From assembly GCF_000382185.1 (NCBI RefSeq), contig NZ_KB907784.1:1336057-1400056 (forward strand): 64,000 nt of DNA, written 5' to 3'. Below the pieces are notes generated by a model that worked only from the letters and a program-made list of their open reading frames with translations, was not told the origin of the DNA and ran no database searches. The position numbers and the translations under genes are program-made. Below, in pieces: positions 1 to 21,217 of the stretch (the stretch's first letter is position 1; each line of letters opens with the position of its first letter). The stretch is from Bordetella sp. FB-8 (GTDB taxonomy: Bacteria; Pseudomonadota; Gammaproteobacteria; Burkholderiales; Burkholderiaceae_B).

Positions 1-7
1 TGTCCAT
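1..7 (-). CDS. rplD: 50S ribosomal protein L4, first codons only
   Basis: Only an ATG and the following GAC (Met-Asp) are inside the window, 3 bases after the rplC stop codon. In the S10 operon rplD follows rplC, and L4 proteins of this group begin Met-Asp, so this is read as the rplD start cut off by the window edge. Assignment rests on position, not on protein sequence. Confidence 0.6.
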
Positions 8-10
8 TGC

Positions 11-700
11 TTATGCTCCCTGCTTGGCGGGGGCCTTGATGGCCGGACGCACGACGACGTCGCCGCCGGCCGAGCCGGGTACGGCGCCCTTGACGAGCAG
101 CAGGCCGCGTTCGGCGTCGACACGGACGACGTCCAGGTTCTGGACGGTGCGCGTAACATCGCCCAAGTGGCCGGACATGCGCTTGCCGGGGAAAATGCGA
201 CCGGGATCCTGCGCCTGACCGATCGAGCCGGGAACGCGGTGCGAACGCGAGTTACCGTGCGAAGCGCGCTGCGAACCGAAGTGGTGGCGCTTGATCGTGC
301 CGGCGAAGCCCTTACCGATAGTGGTGCCCGTCACGTCGACCTGTTGGCCGGCTTCGAACACGGACTCCACGGCAACGACCGAGCCCGCCGTAAATTCGGC
401 GGCCTTGGAAGGATCCAGGCGGAATTCTTTGAGGATGCTACCGGCTTCGATGCCGGCCTTGGCGTAGTGGCCCGCTTGCGCCTTGGCGACGCGCGAGGCA
501 CGACGGGTGCCGTAAGCCAGCTGGACGGCGGCATAGCCGTCATTTTCCGGCGACTTCACCTGGGCTACGCGGTTGTTCGACACGTCCAGCACGGTCACGG
601 GGATGGACTCGCCATCTTCCGTGAACACACGGGTCATGCCGACCTTGCGACCCACCAGACCCAGCCGGAAAGCGGCGGGCGTGGATGTCGTATTCGACAT
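11..700 (-). CDS. rplC: 50S ribosomal protein L3
   Basis: L3 binds 23S rRNA near the peptidyl-transferase centre and starts large-subunit assembly. The protein has the family N-terminus ([13 protein letters not shown]) and the central [22 protein letters not shown] loop that reaches toward the active site. An in-frame GTG lies four codons upstream, but the ATG at 700 is chosen: a GGAG Shine-Dalgarno sits 6 bases before it and that GTG overlaps the ribosome-binding site. Protein is about 229 residues, normal for proteobacterial L3. It is the first gene of the S10 block after a terminator that separates it from rpsJ, so it should have its own promoter in 701-946. Confidence 0.97.
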   Translation of the reverse strand: MSNTTSTPAAFRLGLVGRKVGMTRVFTEDGESIPVTVLDVSNNRVAQVKSPENDGYAAVQLAYGTRRASRVAKAQAGHYAKAGIEAGSILKEFRLDPSKAAEFTAGSVVAVESVFEAGQQVDVTGTTIGKGFAGTIKRHHFGSQRASHGNSRSHRVPGSIGQAQDPGRIFPGKRMSGHLGDVTRTVQNLDVVRVDAERGLLLVKGAVPGSAGGDVVVRPAIKAPAKQGA

Positions 701-946
701 TGTTTTCTCCACAGGGCCAATGGCCCCAGGTTTTGCATTCCCAACTGCGATTGGTCGGGGCTAATCGGATTCGACAGTAAAGGCATCGAACCCTACAAAT
801 TTGCCTTTGCGCATTCAATATGCATAAAGGCTCACCACAAAATGGCAAGCTTTGCATCTTAGCATGGCAAACCTTGATTTTGCAAGGTCTGTTGCTCGGA
901 TTCAGGCATTGTGGAAAAAGCATGCTGCGTGCGCTCTTGCACTGAT
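701..946 (-). promoter_or_regulatory. leader and likely promoter region of the rplC-led S10 operon
   Basis: This gene-free stretch lies between the terminator after rpsJ and the rplC start. Because rpsJ transcripts should stop upstream, transcription of rplC-rplD onward must begin here, at least in part. I could not pick a convincing -35/-10 pair by eye. No open reading frame here looks real. Confidence 0.45.
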
Positions 947-983
947 GAAAAAAGCCGGACTTTCGGAAAAGTCCGGCTTTTTT
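947..983 (-). terminator. intrinsic terminator after rpsJ
   Basis: Twelve-base arms AAAAAGCCGGAC and GTCCGGCTTTTT enclose a 10-base loop, with a T run on the minus strand after the stem. The A run on the other side makes it nearly symmetric. It lies 36 bases past the rpsJ stop codon, with a second small GC-rich hairpin (ccccgc/gcgggg, about 987-1011) between. Confidence 0.85.
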
Positions 984-1018
984 CAACCCCGCCCTCTTTG
1001 AGCGGGGCTGGTTCGGCC

Positions 1019-1330
1019 TTACTGCAGCGCGATTTCCACGTCGACGCCGGCCGGCAGGTCCAGGCGCATCAGCGCGTCGACCGTCTTATCGGTGGGGTCC
1101 ACGATGTCCATCAGGCGTTGATGGGTGCGGATTTCGAACTGGTCGCGCGAGGTCTTGTTCACGTGAGGCGAACGCAGCACATCGTAGCGGCGGATGCGGG
1201 TGGGCAGGGGCACGGGGCCACGGACCACGGCGCCGGTGCGCTTGGCGGTCTCGACGATCTCAGCGGCGGATTGATCGATCAGCTTGTAATCGAAGGCTTT
1301 CAAGCGGATGCGGATCTTCTGGTTTTTCAT
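1019..1330 (-). CDS. rpsJ: 30S ribosomal protein S10 (NusE)
   Basis: S10 is a small-subunit head protein and, as NusE, a partner of NusB and NusG in antitermination. The 103-residue protein starts [15 protein letters not shown], the family N-terminus. The reading frame stays open 29 codons upstream, but the ATG at 1330 matches the family and has an AGGA ribosome-binding site. It is the last gene of rpsL-rpsG-fusA-tuf-rpsJ and is followed by its own terminator, so here S10 belongs transcriptionally with the str operon rather than with rplC. Confidence 0.97.
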   Translation of the reverse strand: MKNQKIRIRLKAFDYKLIDQSAAEIVETAKRTGAVVRGPVPLPTRIRRYDVLRSPHVNKTSRDQFEIRTHQRLMDIVDPTDKTVDALMRLDLPAGVDVEIALQ

Positions 1331-1487
1331 GAAATTTCCTAAAGAACGATTTAACCCGGAGCGTGGGTTTTTGGCCTGTGAAATCGACTTAAGTGGTCGG
1401 CAGTCAAAGCCAAACACGAAAGTCTATACGATTCGCAGGCCCAGTGGAATAGGCGCCCCATTTTCATGGGGACCTGGACCCTGCCGC

Positions 1488-2678
<1,191 letters not shown>

Positions 2679-2701
2679 GATCTCTGTCCTTTGATTGCAA
2701 G

Positions 2702-2744
2702 GAAAAAAATTGTTGGGTTGCCGCGTCCCGACGCCGGGACGCGG
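2702..2744 (-). other. hairpin in the fusA-tuf intergenic region
   Basis: Between fusA and tuf lies a GC-rich inverted repeat (gcgtcccg / cgggacgc, roughly 2722-2743) followed on the minus strand, 15 bases later, by seven T residues. The gap between stem and T run is too long for a normal intrinsic terminator. It could be a processing or partial attenuation site that tunes tuf against fusA. Confidence 0.4.
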
Positions 2745-2758
2745 TCATGGGTAGATGT

Positions 2759-4861
<2,103 letters not shown>

Positions 4862-4879
4862 GATTCGGTATTCCTTGTA

Positions 4880-5350
4880 TTACCAGCGGAAATGGCTGAA
4901 TGCCTTGTTGGCTTCGGCCATCTTGTGCGTGTCTTCACGCTTCTTCATTGCGGCGCCGCGGCTTTCGGAGGCGTCGATCAGTTCGCCGGCCAGACGCAGG
5001 TCCATGGACTTCTCGCCGCGCTTCTTGGCGGCTTCGCGCAGCCAGCGCATGGCCAGGGCCAGGCGGCGCACGGGGCGCACTTCGACCGGCACCTGGTAGT
5101 TGGCGCCACCCACACGACGGCTCTTCACTTCGACGATGGGCTTGATATTGTTGATGGCCAGAGAAAAGACTTCCAGCGGCTCTTTGCCAGTCTTGTTCTG
5201 GACCTGCTCGAGGGCACCGTAGACGATGCGCTCGGCGACGGCTTTCTTGCCGTCCAGCATCACAACGTTCATGAACTTGGCGAGTTCGACGCTGCCGAAC
5301 TTCGGATCGGGCAGGATCTCGCGCTTGGGGACTTCGCGGCGACGGGGCAT
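4880..5350 (-). CDS. rpsG: 30S ribosomal protein S7
   Basis: S7 nucleates assembly of the 30S head and contacts the exit-site tRNA. The 156-residue protein starts [20 protein letters not shown] and ends with the C-terminal helix [16 protein letters not shown], full length for the family. It lies 184 bases after rpsL and 18 bases before fusA. In enterobacteria S7 represses this operon by binding the rpsL-rpsG spacer; the long spacer here leaves room for such a site, but I have not shown one. Confidence 0.98.
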   Translation of the reverse strand: MPRRREVPKREILPDPKFGSVELAKFMNVVMLDGKKAVAERIVYGALEQVQNKTGKEPLEVFSLAINNIKPIVEVKSRRVGGANYQVPVEVRPVRRLALAMRWLREAAKKRGEKSMDLRLAGELIDASESRGAAMKKREDTHKMAEANKAFSHFRW

Positions 5351-5534
5351 TTCTTACTTCCTTGTGTCTATTCAGTTGAACCGCGGGTTTGTTCGACCCC
5401 ACGGCCGTGGCCATTCATTCAAATGGCCCCTTACGGTCCACACGCATCCAACGATGCTGTGCGTTTGCACGTTCCTCGCGGCAGTTTGCCGTTCGGGTCT
5501 TGCGGGTTTATGACTGCTGATCGGCCTCAGGAAA

Positions 5535-5912
5535 TCAGGCCTTCTTGGGGCGCTTGGCACCGTACTTGGAGCGCGACTGCTTGCGGTCTTTCACGCCTTG
5601 CAGGTCCAGCGAACCGCGCACGATGTGGTAGCGCACACCCGGCAAGTCCTTGACACGACCGCCGCGCACCAGCACCACCGAGTGCTCCTGCAGATTGTGG
5701 CCTTCGCCGCCAATGTACGAGATGACCTCGAAACCATTGGTCAGGCGCACCTTGGCGACTTTACGCAGCGCCGAGTTCGGCTTCTTGGGGGTGGTGGTGT
5801 AGACGCGCGTGCAGACGCCACGGCGCTGCGGGCAATTTTCGAGCGCAGGGCTCTTGCTCTTGATGATGCTGACTTCGCGCGGCTTGCGCACGAGTTGGCT
5901 GATGGTAGGCAT
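5535..5912 (-). CDS. rpsL: 30S ribosomal protein S12
   Basis: S12 lies at the decoding centre and affects accuracy. The 125-residue protein is full length. Lys43 (in [13 protein letters not shown]) and Lys88 (in GGRVKDLPG) are both the sensitive wild-type residues, so no streptomycin-resistance substitution is seen at these sites. It is the first gene of the str operon; its promoter must lie in the roughly 500-base gap up to the divergent response-regulator gene. Confidence 0.98.
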   Translation of the reverse strand: MPTISQLVRKPREVSIIKSKSPALENCPQRRGVCTRVYTTTPKKPNSALRKVAKVRLTNGFEVISYIGGEGHNLQEHSVVLVRGGRVKDLPGVRYHIVRGSLDLQGVKDRKQSRSKYGAKRPKKA

Positions 5913-6381
5913 GGCCTCGGGAATTCCTTTTACGTATTACCACTGGATGTGTAGGCAGCTCACACAGACCCGCCCGTTTTCCGTCGCACCATGTCGCATA
6001 CGTAAAAGAGCGGCTCTCGCTTCGGCCATGCCCGCATTTGAAGAAGGATTTGCAGGCATCGCGCTCGCAAATCTTATCGAGCGCAGACTGAAACGGCACA
6101 TTGCGAAAACCGGAGCGTCCAGGCGAAAAATCGCACCGGCCATCCTTTTATTCGCAAATGTAGCAGTGAGCCCGAAAGCTTAGCTCAGGCAAGTGCGTTT
6201 GTCAAAGAAAGATAGGCGGGAGAACCCTTTGAACGAGGGGAAAATCCTGGCGGCCTTAGCTCTCGTCTCCCAAGCCCCTCCGTTGTTACCGAAATCTCAT
6301 GAATGTATTGAGACGTAATATTTATCAAATCTTCACGCTTTGCTCTTTACAAACCTTAAGAGATGTAAAGATGGAGCCGTT
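5913..6381. promoter_or_regulatory. divergent regulatory region between rpsL and the two-component regulator
   Basis: This 470-base stretch separates rpsL (leftward) from the response regulator gene (rightward). It has no credible gene. It should hold the str-operon promoter and the promoter of the two-component pair. At 6345-6370 there is an inverted repeat CTTTAC...GTAAAG enclosing CTTAAG, which could be a binding site for the adjacent OmpR-type regulator. Confidence 0.5.
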
Positions 6382-6428
6382 CATAGGTTTGCATCATTTG
6401 TTGTCTCACCAACAAGCGCAAACCTATG
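6382..6428 (+). promoter_or_regulatory. hairpin that includes the start codon of the response regulator
   Basis: An 11-base perfect inverted repeat CATAGGTTTGC (6382-6392) and GCAAACCTATG (6418-6428) has the ATG start codon as the last three bases of its right arm. Inside it a second stem TTGTTG (6398-6403) / CAACAA (6410-6415) closes a 6-base loop. No clear Shine-Dalgarno precedes the ATG. In RNA this would hide the start codon; in DNA it could be an operator. Confidence 0.6.
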
Positions 6429-7163
6429 AAGATCGCATCGCTCGAGGACGACCTGGACCAGGCCCGTCAAATTCAGCAGGTCTTGGCCTCGGCCGGCTAC
6501 CACTGCGACAGCTTCCAGCAGAGCGTCGACTTGCTGGGCGCCATGCGCAACATCACTTATGATCTGGTGCTGCTCGATTGGCAACTGCCCGACATGAATG
6601 GGGACGAAGTACTTCGGCATCTGCGCAACCACTTCGGCTATGCCATCCCCGTCATCCTGCTCACCAGCCGCAGCCAGGAAGAGGAGGTAGTGCAAGGCCT
6701 GCAGGCCGGCGCCGACGACTTCATCTCCAAGCCCTTGCGCCACGCCGAGCTCTTGGCCCGCATCAGCGCCCTGCTTCGCCGCGCCCAGCCCGTGCAGGCG
6801 GCTGAGGCCGCTTTCACGGTCGGCGCCTATCGCATCGACCCGGCAGAGCGCTTCATCACCCTGGACGGCCGCAACATCGTGCTGGCACCCAAGGAGTTCG
6901 ACCTTGCGGTGCTGTTCTTTCGCAACATCGGCCGCCTGCTGTCGCGCGACGTGCTCGCCGAGAGCGTATGGAACCGCGAGATTCCCGCCACCTCCCGCAC
7001 GCTGGACACGCATCTGTCCAATATCCGCCAGAAGCTGCAACTGCGCGCGCAGCACGGCGTGCGCCTGAGTTCCTCCTACGCGCTCGGCTACCGCCTCGAT
7101 CTGGTGCATCTTTCCGAACAGGAAGCCGGCGAACGCGTTTCCCCGTTCCCCATCGTGCCCTGA
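6426..7163 (+). CDS. OmpR-family response regulator
   Basis: Cytoplasmic two-component regulator of 245 residues. The receiver domain (about 1-115) has the acidic pair Glu7-Asp8-Asp9, phospho-acceptor Asp51 (VLLDWQLPD), Thr80 and Lys102. A winged-helix DNA-binding domain follows (about 125-230, with the LAPKEFDLAVLFFRN and RTLDTHLSNIRQKL segments). It is followed 20 bases later by the histidine kinase, so the two form a pair. The ligand and target genes are unknown. Translation start is ATG inside a strong inverted repeat with no clear ribosome-binding site. Confidence 0.93.
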   Translation: MKIASLEDDLDQARQIQQVLASAGYHCDSFQQSVDLLGAMRNITYDLVLLDWQLPDMNGDEVLRHLRNHFGYAIPVILLTSRSQEEEVVQGLQAGADDFISKPLRHAELLARISALLRRAQPVQAAEAAFTVGAYRIDPAERFITLDGRNIVLAPKEFDLAVLFFRNIGRLLSRDVLAESVWNREIPATSRTLDTHLSNIRQKLQLRAQHGVRLSSSYALGYRLDLVHLSEQEAGERVSPFPIVP

Positions 7164-7183
7164 GTCGCTCCGGATGCGCTGAC

Positions 7184-9505
7184 ATGGCCCAGACACAAAG
7201 ACGCCGAAGGCGCCTGAATTGGTCGGCCGACCAGTTGCTTATCGGCCTGCTGGTCGTCGTGGCCGCCCTACTGGGCTCCTTTAACGGCCTGGGCCGTTTC
7301 GACCAAAGTCTCTATGACCAAGCCATGGCCTGGTCGAGCCGGCCGGCCTCGCCCGACATTCTTCTGGTCACCGTCGACAATGCATCGCTGGACGCATTGG
7401 GTCCGTGGCCATGGCCACGCAGTGTTCTCGTTCAGCTGCTGGGCAAGCTGCAGGGCGCGCGTGCCGTTGGCCTGCTTCCCAACGAGTCCGCAACCAATCC
7501 GCGGGACGACGCGCTGCTGCTCCAGGCCATCCAGCGCAACGGCCATGTCGTGCTGCCCGCCGTGCTCGACCACCTGGCCGCCCCCACCCGAAACGATCTT
7601 GCCAATGACAAGTTGGCCGCGGCGGCCGCGGGCACGGGCTATCTGAACAGCATGCCGGACAACGACGGCATCATCCGCCGCGTGCAATGGAGTACGCATC
7701 TGCAAGACGGCCGCAATTGCCGGTATGTGGTGCTGGCCCTGCTTGCCGCGGGCGGCGAGAAAAGCAAGGCGGACACGATATTGAGGCAGGCCGGGCCGGG
7801 CGGCACCACCGGCATCGATTACGTCGGCCCCTCAGGCCACATGCGCGTCGCATCCTATCTGCAAGTGCTGCGCGGGCAAGTTACCGCAGCGCAGATCCGC
7901 GGCAAATACGTGCTGGTGGGTTCGCAGCCCGACAGCTGGGCGCGCCGCTTTCCCACGCCGATGGGGCGGCTGAGCGGCGTAGAGCTGCTGGGCGAACAGC
8001 TGCAGGCCGCCCGGGACGATCTCATGATCCGCACCGCACCGGCATGGCTCACTGCCTTGGTTACCGCATTGTGCGCCCTGCTGGCGTGCCTGGCCTTACG
8101 CCGCATGCCGCCGCGCGGCGCCCTGCTGCTATCACTGGCTGCGGCCGCTCTAACAATGGCCGCGGCGTTCGCGGCCTTGAACTATGCGCATTACTGGATG
8201 GCGCCTTCGGCGGCGGTTCTCATGCTGATCGTATGCTATCCGCTATGGTGCTGGCGTCAGCAGGAGGCCGTGCTCGGCGATATAGACAGGGAGCTGCAAC
8301 GGCTGCGGGAGGAATATCCGCCCATACTCGGCGAGGCGCAGTTGCCGGCGCGCCCGAGCAAGGACGCCATGGGTGCGCGTCTGCTTGAACTGCGACAGGC
8401 ACTGACGCGTGTGCGCAACCTGCGGCGCTTTCTGGTCGACGGCTTCGACGGCATCACCGACCCGGTCTTCGTCTCCGATGAAGACGGACGCCTGCGCATG
8501 CGCAACCGCGCCGCGCTGGCCTATTTCCGCGACCTTGCGCTGCGCGCGCCGCGCCTGGGCCAATCGACTGCCTGGCTGTTGGAACAACTCGTTTCCGATC
8601 CCGCCGTGCTGGGCGAGGTCGGCCCTGCCCTCACCGGCCGGCAGTCCGACGCGTCGCCCTGGCGCCTGAACATGGAGATTCAGGACCGCCAAGGCCGCAG
8701 CGTCATCCTTAAATGCGCGCCTATCCACATCAGCTCCGGCGAGTTCGCCGGGACGGTCGTCACGTTCAACGATATCAGCGCAATACGCCTGGCAGAGAGC
8801 AAGCGCGAGGAGACCTTGCGTTTCGTTTCGCACGACATGCGCGCGCCTCAGAACTCCATCCTTGCGCTGGTCTACCTGAACAGCCAGGAAAGCGATCCGA
8901 AGAAACAGCATGATGCCTGGTCGCGCATCGGCCAGCTGGCGCGGCGTACCCTGCGGCTGGTCGATGACTTCGTGCATCTGACCCGCGCCGAATCGGTACG
9001 CCTTGCGCACGTGGTCATCGACGTGGACATGCTGCTGCACGAGGCCATGGACGATTTCTGGGGTCTGGCCCAGGCGCGCCGTGTGGACCTGTCCTTCGGC
9101 GACGATCCGCACCACGCCCTGATCCGCGGCGACCGTGCTTTATTGCTGCGTGCCATATGCAACTTGATCGACAACGCGGTCAAGTACACGCCCGGTGGCG
9201 GGCGGGTGCGGATTTCCCTGCAGTGCGAGGGTGCGAGCTGGTTAATCTGCATCGCCGACAGCGGCCTGGGTATCGAGCAGGAAGATCTCCCGAACATCTT
9301 TCAGCCCTTCACGCGCGTGGGTCCGGCTGCACGCAATGACAGCAACGGGGCGGGCCTGGGCCTGGCCTTTGTCAGCACCGTGGCGGCCCGTCACGGCGGC
9401 AGCATCGAGGTGGACAGCCAGCCCGGCGCCGGCTCCACTTTCATCCTGCGGCTGCCTGCCTACACGGAAGACGAAATCGCCCGCATCGACGAACGCGCGG
9501 CGTGA
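7184..9505 (+). CDS. CHASE2-domain sensor histidine kinase
   Basis: Membrane histidine kinase of 773 residues. A first membrane segment near residues 17-33 is followed by a periplasmic CHASE2 domain (PDILLVTVDNASLDALGPWPWPR is its hallmark start), then three closely spaced membrane helices, a PAS-like region, a HisKA box (FVSHDMRAPQNSI, the phosphorylated His) and an ATPase domain with N box (NLIDNAVKYTPGG), G1 (DSGLGIEQED) and G2 (GAGLGLAF). The reading frame is open far upstream inside the regulator gene; the ATG at 7184 is chosen because it follows the regulator stop. Signal sensed is not known. Confidence 0.92.
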   Translation: MAQTQRRRRRLNWSADQLLIGLLVVVAALLGSFNGLGRFDQSLYDQAMAWSSRPASPDILLVTVDNASLDALGPWPWPRSVLVQLLGKLQGARAVGLLPNESATNPRDDALLLQAIQRNGHVVLPAVLDHLAAPTRNDLANDKLAAAAAGTGYLNSMPDNDGIIRRVQWSTHLQDGRNCRYVVLALLAAGGEKSKADTILRQAGPGGTTGIDYVGPSGHMRVASYLQVLRGQVTAAQIRGKYVLVGSQPDSWARRFPTPMGRLSGVELLGEQLQAARDDLMIRTAPAWLTALVTALCALLACLALRRMPPRGALLLSLAAAALTMAAAFAALNYAHYWMAPSAAVLMLIVCYPLWCWRQQEAVLGDIDRELQRLREEYPPILGEAQLPARPSKDAMGARLLELRQALTRVRNLRRFLVDGFDGITDPVFVSDEDGRLRMRNRAALAYFRDLALRAPRLGQSTAWLLEQLVSDPAVLGEVGPALTGRQSDASPWRLNMEIQDRQGRSVILKCAPIHISSGEFAGTVVTFNDISAIRLAESKREETLRFVSHDMRAPQNSILALVYLNSQESDPKKQHDAWSRIGQLARRTLRLVDDFVHLTRAESVRLAHVVIDVDMLLHEAMDDFWGLAQARRVDLSFGDDPHHALIRGDRALLLRAICNLIDNAVKYTPGGGRVRISLQCEGASWLICIADSGLGIEQEDLPNIFQPFTRVGPAARNDSNGAGLGLAFVSTVAARHGGSIEVDSQPGAGSTFILRLPAYTEDEIARIDERAA

Positions 9506-9569
9506 GCATCGTGGCGCAGCCTTGGGCCGCCGGACCCGAATAGGTTTACCTCAAGGTCGTATGAAAATA

Positions 9570-9601
9570 AAAAAGCCGCCGGTTTTTCCGGCGGCTTTTT
9601 T
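9570..9601. terminator. bidirectional terminator between the histidine kinase and rpoC
   Basis: GCCGCCGG and CCGGCGGC arms (9575-9582, 9588-9595) around a short T-rich loop have A residues before and seven T residues after. The two flanking genes converge, so this stem can end transcription from both sides. Confidence 0.92.
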
Positions 9602-9641
9602 GTCGTATGCCTCGGCTACGGCCGGAGCACGCGCAGACAGC

Positions 9642-18007
<8,366 letters not shown>

Positions 18008-18116
18008 GAGCACTCCGACTCGAGGTTGCATGGGCCGTCAACCACGGCCCTGGGTATTACGACTCCAGGAAATCCCACTAATCCACACACGCAAGCGGGC
18101 TTTCCTGGAAACGCAA

Positions 18117-18153
18117 AAGCCCGGGGACGGCAAACTGCGCTGTCCCCGGGCAA
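18117..18153 (-). terminator. rplL-rpoB attenuator
   Basis: Ten-base perfect arms GCCCGGGGAC and GTCCCCGGGC (18119-18128, 18142-18151) are followed on the minus strand by four T residues. It lies 15 bases past the rplL stop codon. A partial terminator at this place, letting only some polymerases into rpoBC, is the known arrangement in other proteobacteria; partial action here is inferred. Confidence 0.75.
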
Positions 18154-18165
18154 GAAGGCCAGGGA

Positions 18166-18543
18166 TTACTTCAACTCGGCCTTGGCGCCGGCTTCTTCCA
18201 GCTTCTTCTTGGCGGCTTCGGCGTCAGCCTTGGCCAGACCATCCTTCACGGGCTTGGGAGCGCCGTCGACCAGGTCCTTGGCTTCCTTCAGACCCAGGCC
18301 GGTGATTTCACGCACGGCCTTGATGACGCTCACTTTGTTGGCGCCGGTTTCAGCCAGCACGACGGTGAACTCGGTCTGCTCTTCAACAGCGGCAGCGGCA
18401 GCGGCCGGAGCGGCAGCCACGGCGACAGCGGCGGCGGCAGCCGACACGCCAAATTTCTCTTCCATTTCCTTGATCAGCTCGGACAGCTCGAGCACGGTCA
18501 TGCCAGCGATGGCGTCAAGGATTTCAGCTTTGTTAAGTGCCAT
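18166..18543 (-). CDS. rplL: 50S ribosomal protein L7/L12
   Basis: Stalk protein, 125 residues, that recruits translational GTPases. N-terminal dimerisation helices ([32 protein letters not shown]), a flexible Ala-rich hinge of about 25 residues, and the C-terminal domain with [20 protein letters not shown] are all present. It follows rplJ by 81 bases, as usual. Confidence 0.98.
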   Translation of the reverse strand: MALNKAEILDAIAGMTVLELSELIKEMEEKFGVSAAAAAVAVAAAPAAAAAAVEEQTEFTVVLAETGANKVSVIKAVREITGLGLKEAKDLVDGAPKPVKDGLAKADAEAAKKKLEEAGAKAELK

Positions 18544-18624
18544 TTTTCAGAACTCCAGAATTGGATAAATGCCAGGGTTGGATTGTCGTTATGTCGTTCA
18601 GCGAATTTCCGCTCGGCTGCCCGC

Positions 18625-19149
18625 TTACGCGGCGGCCTTCTGATCGCGCACGGCGGCGAGGCCACGGGCGAACTTGGTCGGAACTTCGTTGAGCGTACGC
18701 ACGAATTGCGCGATCGGGGCTTGCATGGTGCCCATCAGCATCGAGAGCAGCTCGTCACGCGAAGGCATGGTGGCCAGAGCCTTTACACCTTCAGCGCTCA
18801 GTGCGCTGTTGGGCAGCGAACCGCCCTTGAGCACGAGCTTGTCATTGCTCTTGGCGAAACCGGCAAGAACCTTGGCCGCCGAAACCGGGTCGGTGCTGAT
18901 GCCATAGATCAGCGGACCGGTCAGTTGCGAGGCCAGCGACTCGAAAGCCGTGCCAGCAACAGCTCGACGGGCCAGCGTGTTTTTCAGAACACGCAGGTAA
19001 ACGCCCGATTCACGCGCAGTTTTGCGCAGTACGGTGACAGAAGCGACGTCCAGACCACGGTACTCGGCGACCACGATCGATTGGGCCTTGGCGATTTGCG
19101 CCGAGACTTCTTCGATCACGACCGCTTTCTCTTGACGATTGAGACTCAC
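18625..19149 (-). CDS. rplJ: 50S ribosomal protein L10
   Basis: L10 anchors the L7/L12 dimers to the ribosome. The 174-residue protein starts [17 protein letters not shown] after a GTG start codon at 19149, with a GGAG ribosome-binding site upstream. The long rplA-rplJ spacer of 289 bases is where the L10 complex usually binds its own mRNA to limit synthesis. Confidence 0.97.
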   Translation of the reverse strand: MSLNRQEKAVVIEEVSAQIAKAQSIVVAEYRGLDVASVTVLRKTARESGVYLRVLKNTLARRAVAGTAFESLASQLTGPLIYGISTDPVSAAKVLAGFAKSNDKLVLKGGSLPNSALSAEGVKALATMPSRDELLSMLMGTMQAPIAQFVRTLNEVPTKFARGLAAVRDQKAAA

Positions 19150-19438
19150 GGTTTGAACACTCCATCAAAAGACGCCTGGGACCGGTTCAGATTTCCCTTG
19201 CGGGGTTTCCTCGCAGTCTTGCGCGTCTACCGAATGCGGCGCCTGGGTTGAGTTCTTCAGATAAAGAATTCTTCCTGGGAGCGCCATCTACGCTGGATTC
19301 GGATTTTCTGGTCGCCCAGGATTTCCGGTATTAAGCCCAAGACCCCGTTATAACGTGAGGTCATAGGCTCCAGCGGTCTTTGACAGCTACACCCGAAAAT
19401 TCGGGTGCGGCCCAAAGTACGTTACGTACCGTCGGCGA
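19150..19438 (-). promoter_or_regulatory. rplJL leader region
   Basis: Gene-free spacer between rplA and rplJ. It holds a small hairpin ACCCGAA/TTCGGGT at 19391-19406 near the rplA end. By analogy with other bacteria the mRNA here should carry the L10-(L12) autoregulatory site and perhaps a promoter; I did not identify the kink-turn with certainty. Confidence 0.45.
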
Positions 19439-20134
19439 TCAGGCCGACAGCGAGGCAATTTCCACGCGCGCACCGCCGCCCATCGTCGACGAGACAGCGA
19501 GTTTGCGCAGATAAATGCCCTTGGCGGCGGCGGGACGAGCCTTTTGCAGGGCGTCGACCAGGGCAGCCAGGTTAGTTTGCAGTTGCTCCACGCCGAACGA
19601 GGCGCGGCCGATGGTGGCGTGAATGATGCCTGCCTTGTCGGTGCGGTATTGCACCTGGCCGGCCTTGGCATTCTTCACAGCGGTGGCGACGTCGGGCGTC
19701 ACGGTGCCGACCTTGGGATTCGGCATCAGGCCGCGCGGACCCAGGATCTGGCCCAGCGTACCGACGACGCGCATGGTGTCGGGCGATGCGATGACCACGT
19801 CGAAATTGAAATTGCCGCCCTTGATGCTCTCGGCCAGGTCTTCCATGCCGACGATGTCGGCGCCGGCGGCCTTGGCCGCTTCAGCCTTGTCACCCTGGGC
19901 GAACACGGCGACGCGAACGGTCTTGCCAGTGCCAGCAGGCATGACAACCGAGCCACGGACCAGTTGATCGGACTTCTTGGGGTCGATACCCAGCTGCACG
20001 GCCACGTCGATGGATTCATCGAACTTGGCGGTGGCGGTTTCCTTGACCAGGGTCAGGGCTTCAGAGACCGGGTACAGTTTGGTACGTTCGATCTTCTGGG
20101 CGATAGCGGCGGCGCGCTTGGACAGTTTTGCCAT
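19439..20134 (-). CDS. rplA: 50S ribosomal protein L1
   Basis: L1 forms the mobile stalk next to the exit site and represses its own operon in many bacteria. The 231-residue protein has the family start ([16 protein letters not shown]) and the conserved [18 protein letters not shown] segment. It follows rplK after 2 bases. Confidence 0.98.
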   Translation of the reverse strand: MAKLSKRAAAIAQKIERTKLYPVSEALTLVKETATAKFDESIDVAVQLGIDPKKSDQLVRGSVVMPAGTGKTVRVAVFAQGDKAEAAKAAGADIVGMEDLAESIKGGNFNFDVVIASPDTMRVVGTLGQILGPRGLMPNPKVGTVTPDVATAVKNAKAGQVQYRTDKAGIIHATIGRASFGVEQLQTNLAALVDALQKARPAAAKGIYLRKLAVSSTMGGGARVEIASLSA

Positions 20135-20136
20135 GA

Positions 20137-20568
20137 TCAGATGCCCTCGACGGTGATGCCCATACTGCGGGCGCTGCCTGCGATCGTACGGACGGCGGCG
20201 TCCAGGTCGGCCGCGGTCAGATCGGGTTGCTTGGTCTTGGCGATTTCCTCGGCCTGGGCGCGCGTCAGCATGCCAACCTTGTCAGTATGGGGCTTGGGGG
20301 AGCCCTTTTGCACGCCAGCGGCCTTCTTGATGAGGACCGTCGCGGGCGGGGTCTTCATGATGAAGGTGAAGGACTTGTCCGCGAACGCGGTGATCACCAC
20401 GGGAATCGGCAGACCGGGCTCCATGCCCTGAGTCTTGGCGTTGAACGCCTTGCAGAATTCCATGATGTTCAGGCCGCGCTGGCCCAACGCCGGACCGATC
20501 GGGGGAGAGGGATTGGCCTTACCAGCCGGCACTTGCAGCTTGATAAAGCCGACGATCTTCTTCGCCAT
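20137..20568 (-). CDS. rplK: 50S ribosomal protein L11
   Basis: L11 forms the GTPase-associated centre with 23S rRNA and is needed for RelA activation. The 143-residue protein begins [21 protein letters not shown] after the ATG at 20568, and carries the Pro-rich [11 protein letters not shown] motif. The frame is open 53 codons upstream into the nusG spacer, but an AAGGAG ribosome-binding site and family length fix the start at 20568. Confidence 0.98.
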   Translation of the reverse strand: MAKKIVGFIKLQVPAGKANPSPPIGPALGQRGLNIMEFCKAFNAKTQGMEPGLPIPVVITAFADKSFTFIMKTPPATVLIKKAAGVQKGSPKPHTDKVGMLTRAQAEEIAKTKQPDLTAADLDAAVRTIAGSARSMGITVEGI

Positions 20569-20674
20569 GCTTTGCTCCTTGCGGGTTCTAACGCTCGCCG
20601 CTTGCGGCGGGCTCCCCGGGGTTGATGAAAACGGCTTAACGCGGTACTGCCATCGGGGACATCGCCCCGCCAGA

Positions 20675-21208
20675 TCAGGTCTTTTCGACCTGGCTGAAAT
20701 CCAATTCCACAGGGGTCGCGCGGCCAAAAATGGTCACCGACACGCGCACCTTGCTCTTTTCGTAGTTGACTTCTTCGACGTTGCCGTTAAAGTCCGCGAA
20801 CGGGCCTTCCTTGACGCGCACCATCTCGCCCACTTCGAACAGCACCTTGGGACGCGGTTTTTCGACACCCTCTTCCATTTGGGAGAGGATCTTCTCGACT
20901 TCCTTTTCGGAGATCGGCGAAGGACGATTGCCCGAGCCGCCCAGAAAACCGGTGACTCGATTGGTATTCTTGACCAGGTGCCAGCTTTCGTCGGTGAGGT
21001 CCATCTCAACCAGGACGTAGCCCGGGAAAATACGACGCTCACTGATCGACTTCTGGCCGCCTTTCATTTCGACGACTTCTTCCGACGGCACAAGAATGCG
21101 ACCAAACGAAGTCTGCAGCGCAGCGCGCTCAATGCGCTCGTTCAGCGCCTTCTGGACGCTTTTTTCCATGCCTGAATAGACATGGACGACATACCAACGC
21201 TTACTCAT
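20675..21208 (-). CDS. nusG: transcription termination/antitermination protein NusG
   Basis: NusG binds RNA polymerase with its NGN domain (about residues 1-115) and Rho or S10 with its C-terminal KOW domain ([19 protein letters not shown]). The 177-residue protein is full length. It follows secE after 9 bases. Confidence 0.98.
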   Translation of the reverse strand: MSKRWYVVHVYSGMEKSVQKALNERIERAALQTSFGRILVPSEEVVEMKGGQKSISERRIFPGYVLVEMDLTDESWHLVKNTNRVTGFLGGSGNRPSPISEKEVEKILSQMEEGVEKPRPKVLFEVGEMVRVKEGPFADFNGNVEEVNYEKSKVRVSVTIFGRATPVELDFSQVEKT

Positions 21209-21217
21209 GACGGCCCT

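Noticed and set aside
2702..2744. fusA-tuf hairpin as a full intrinsic terminator
   Set aside because: The T run is 15 bases away from the stem, and stopping here would silence tuf and rpsJ.
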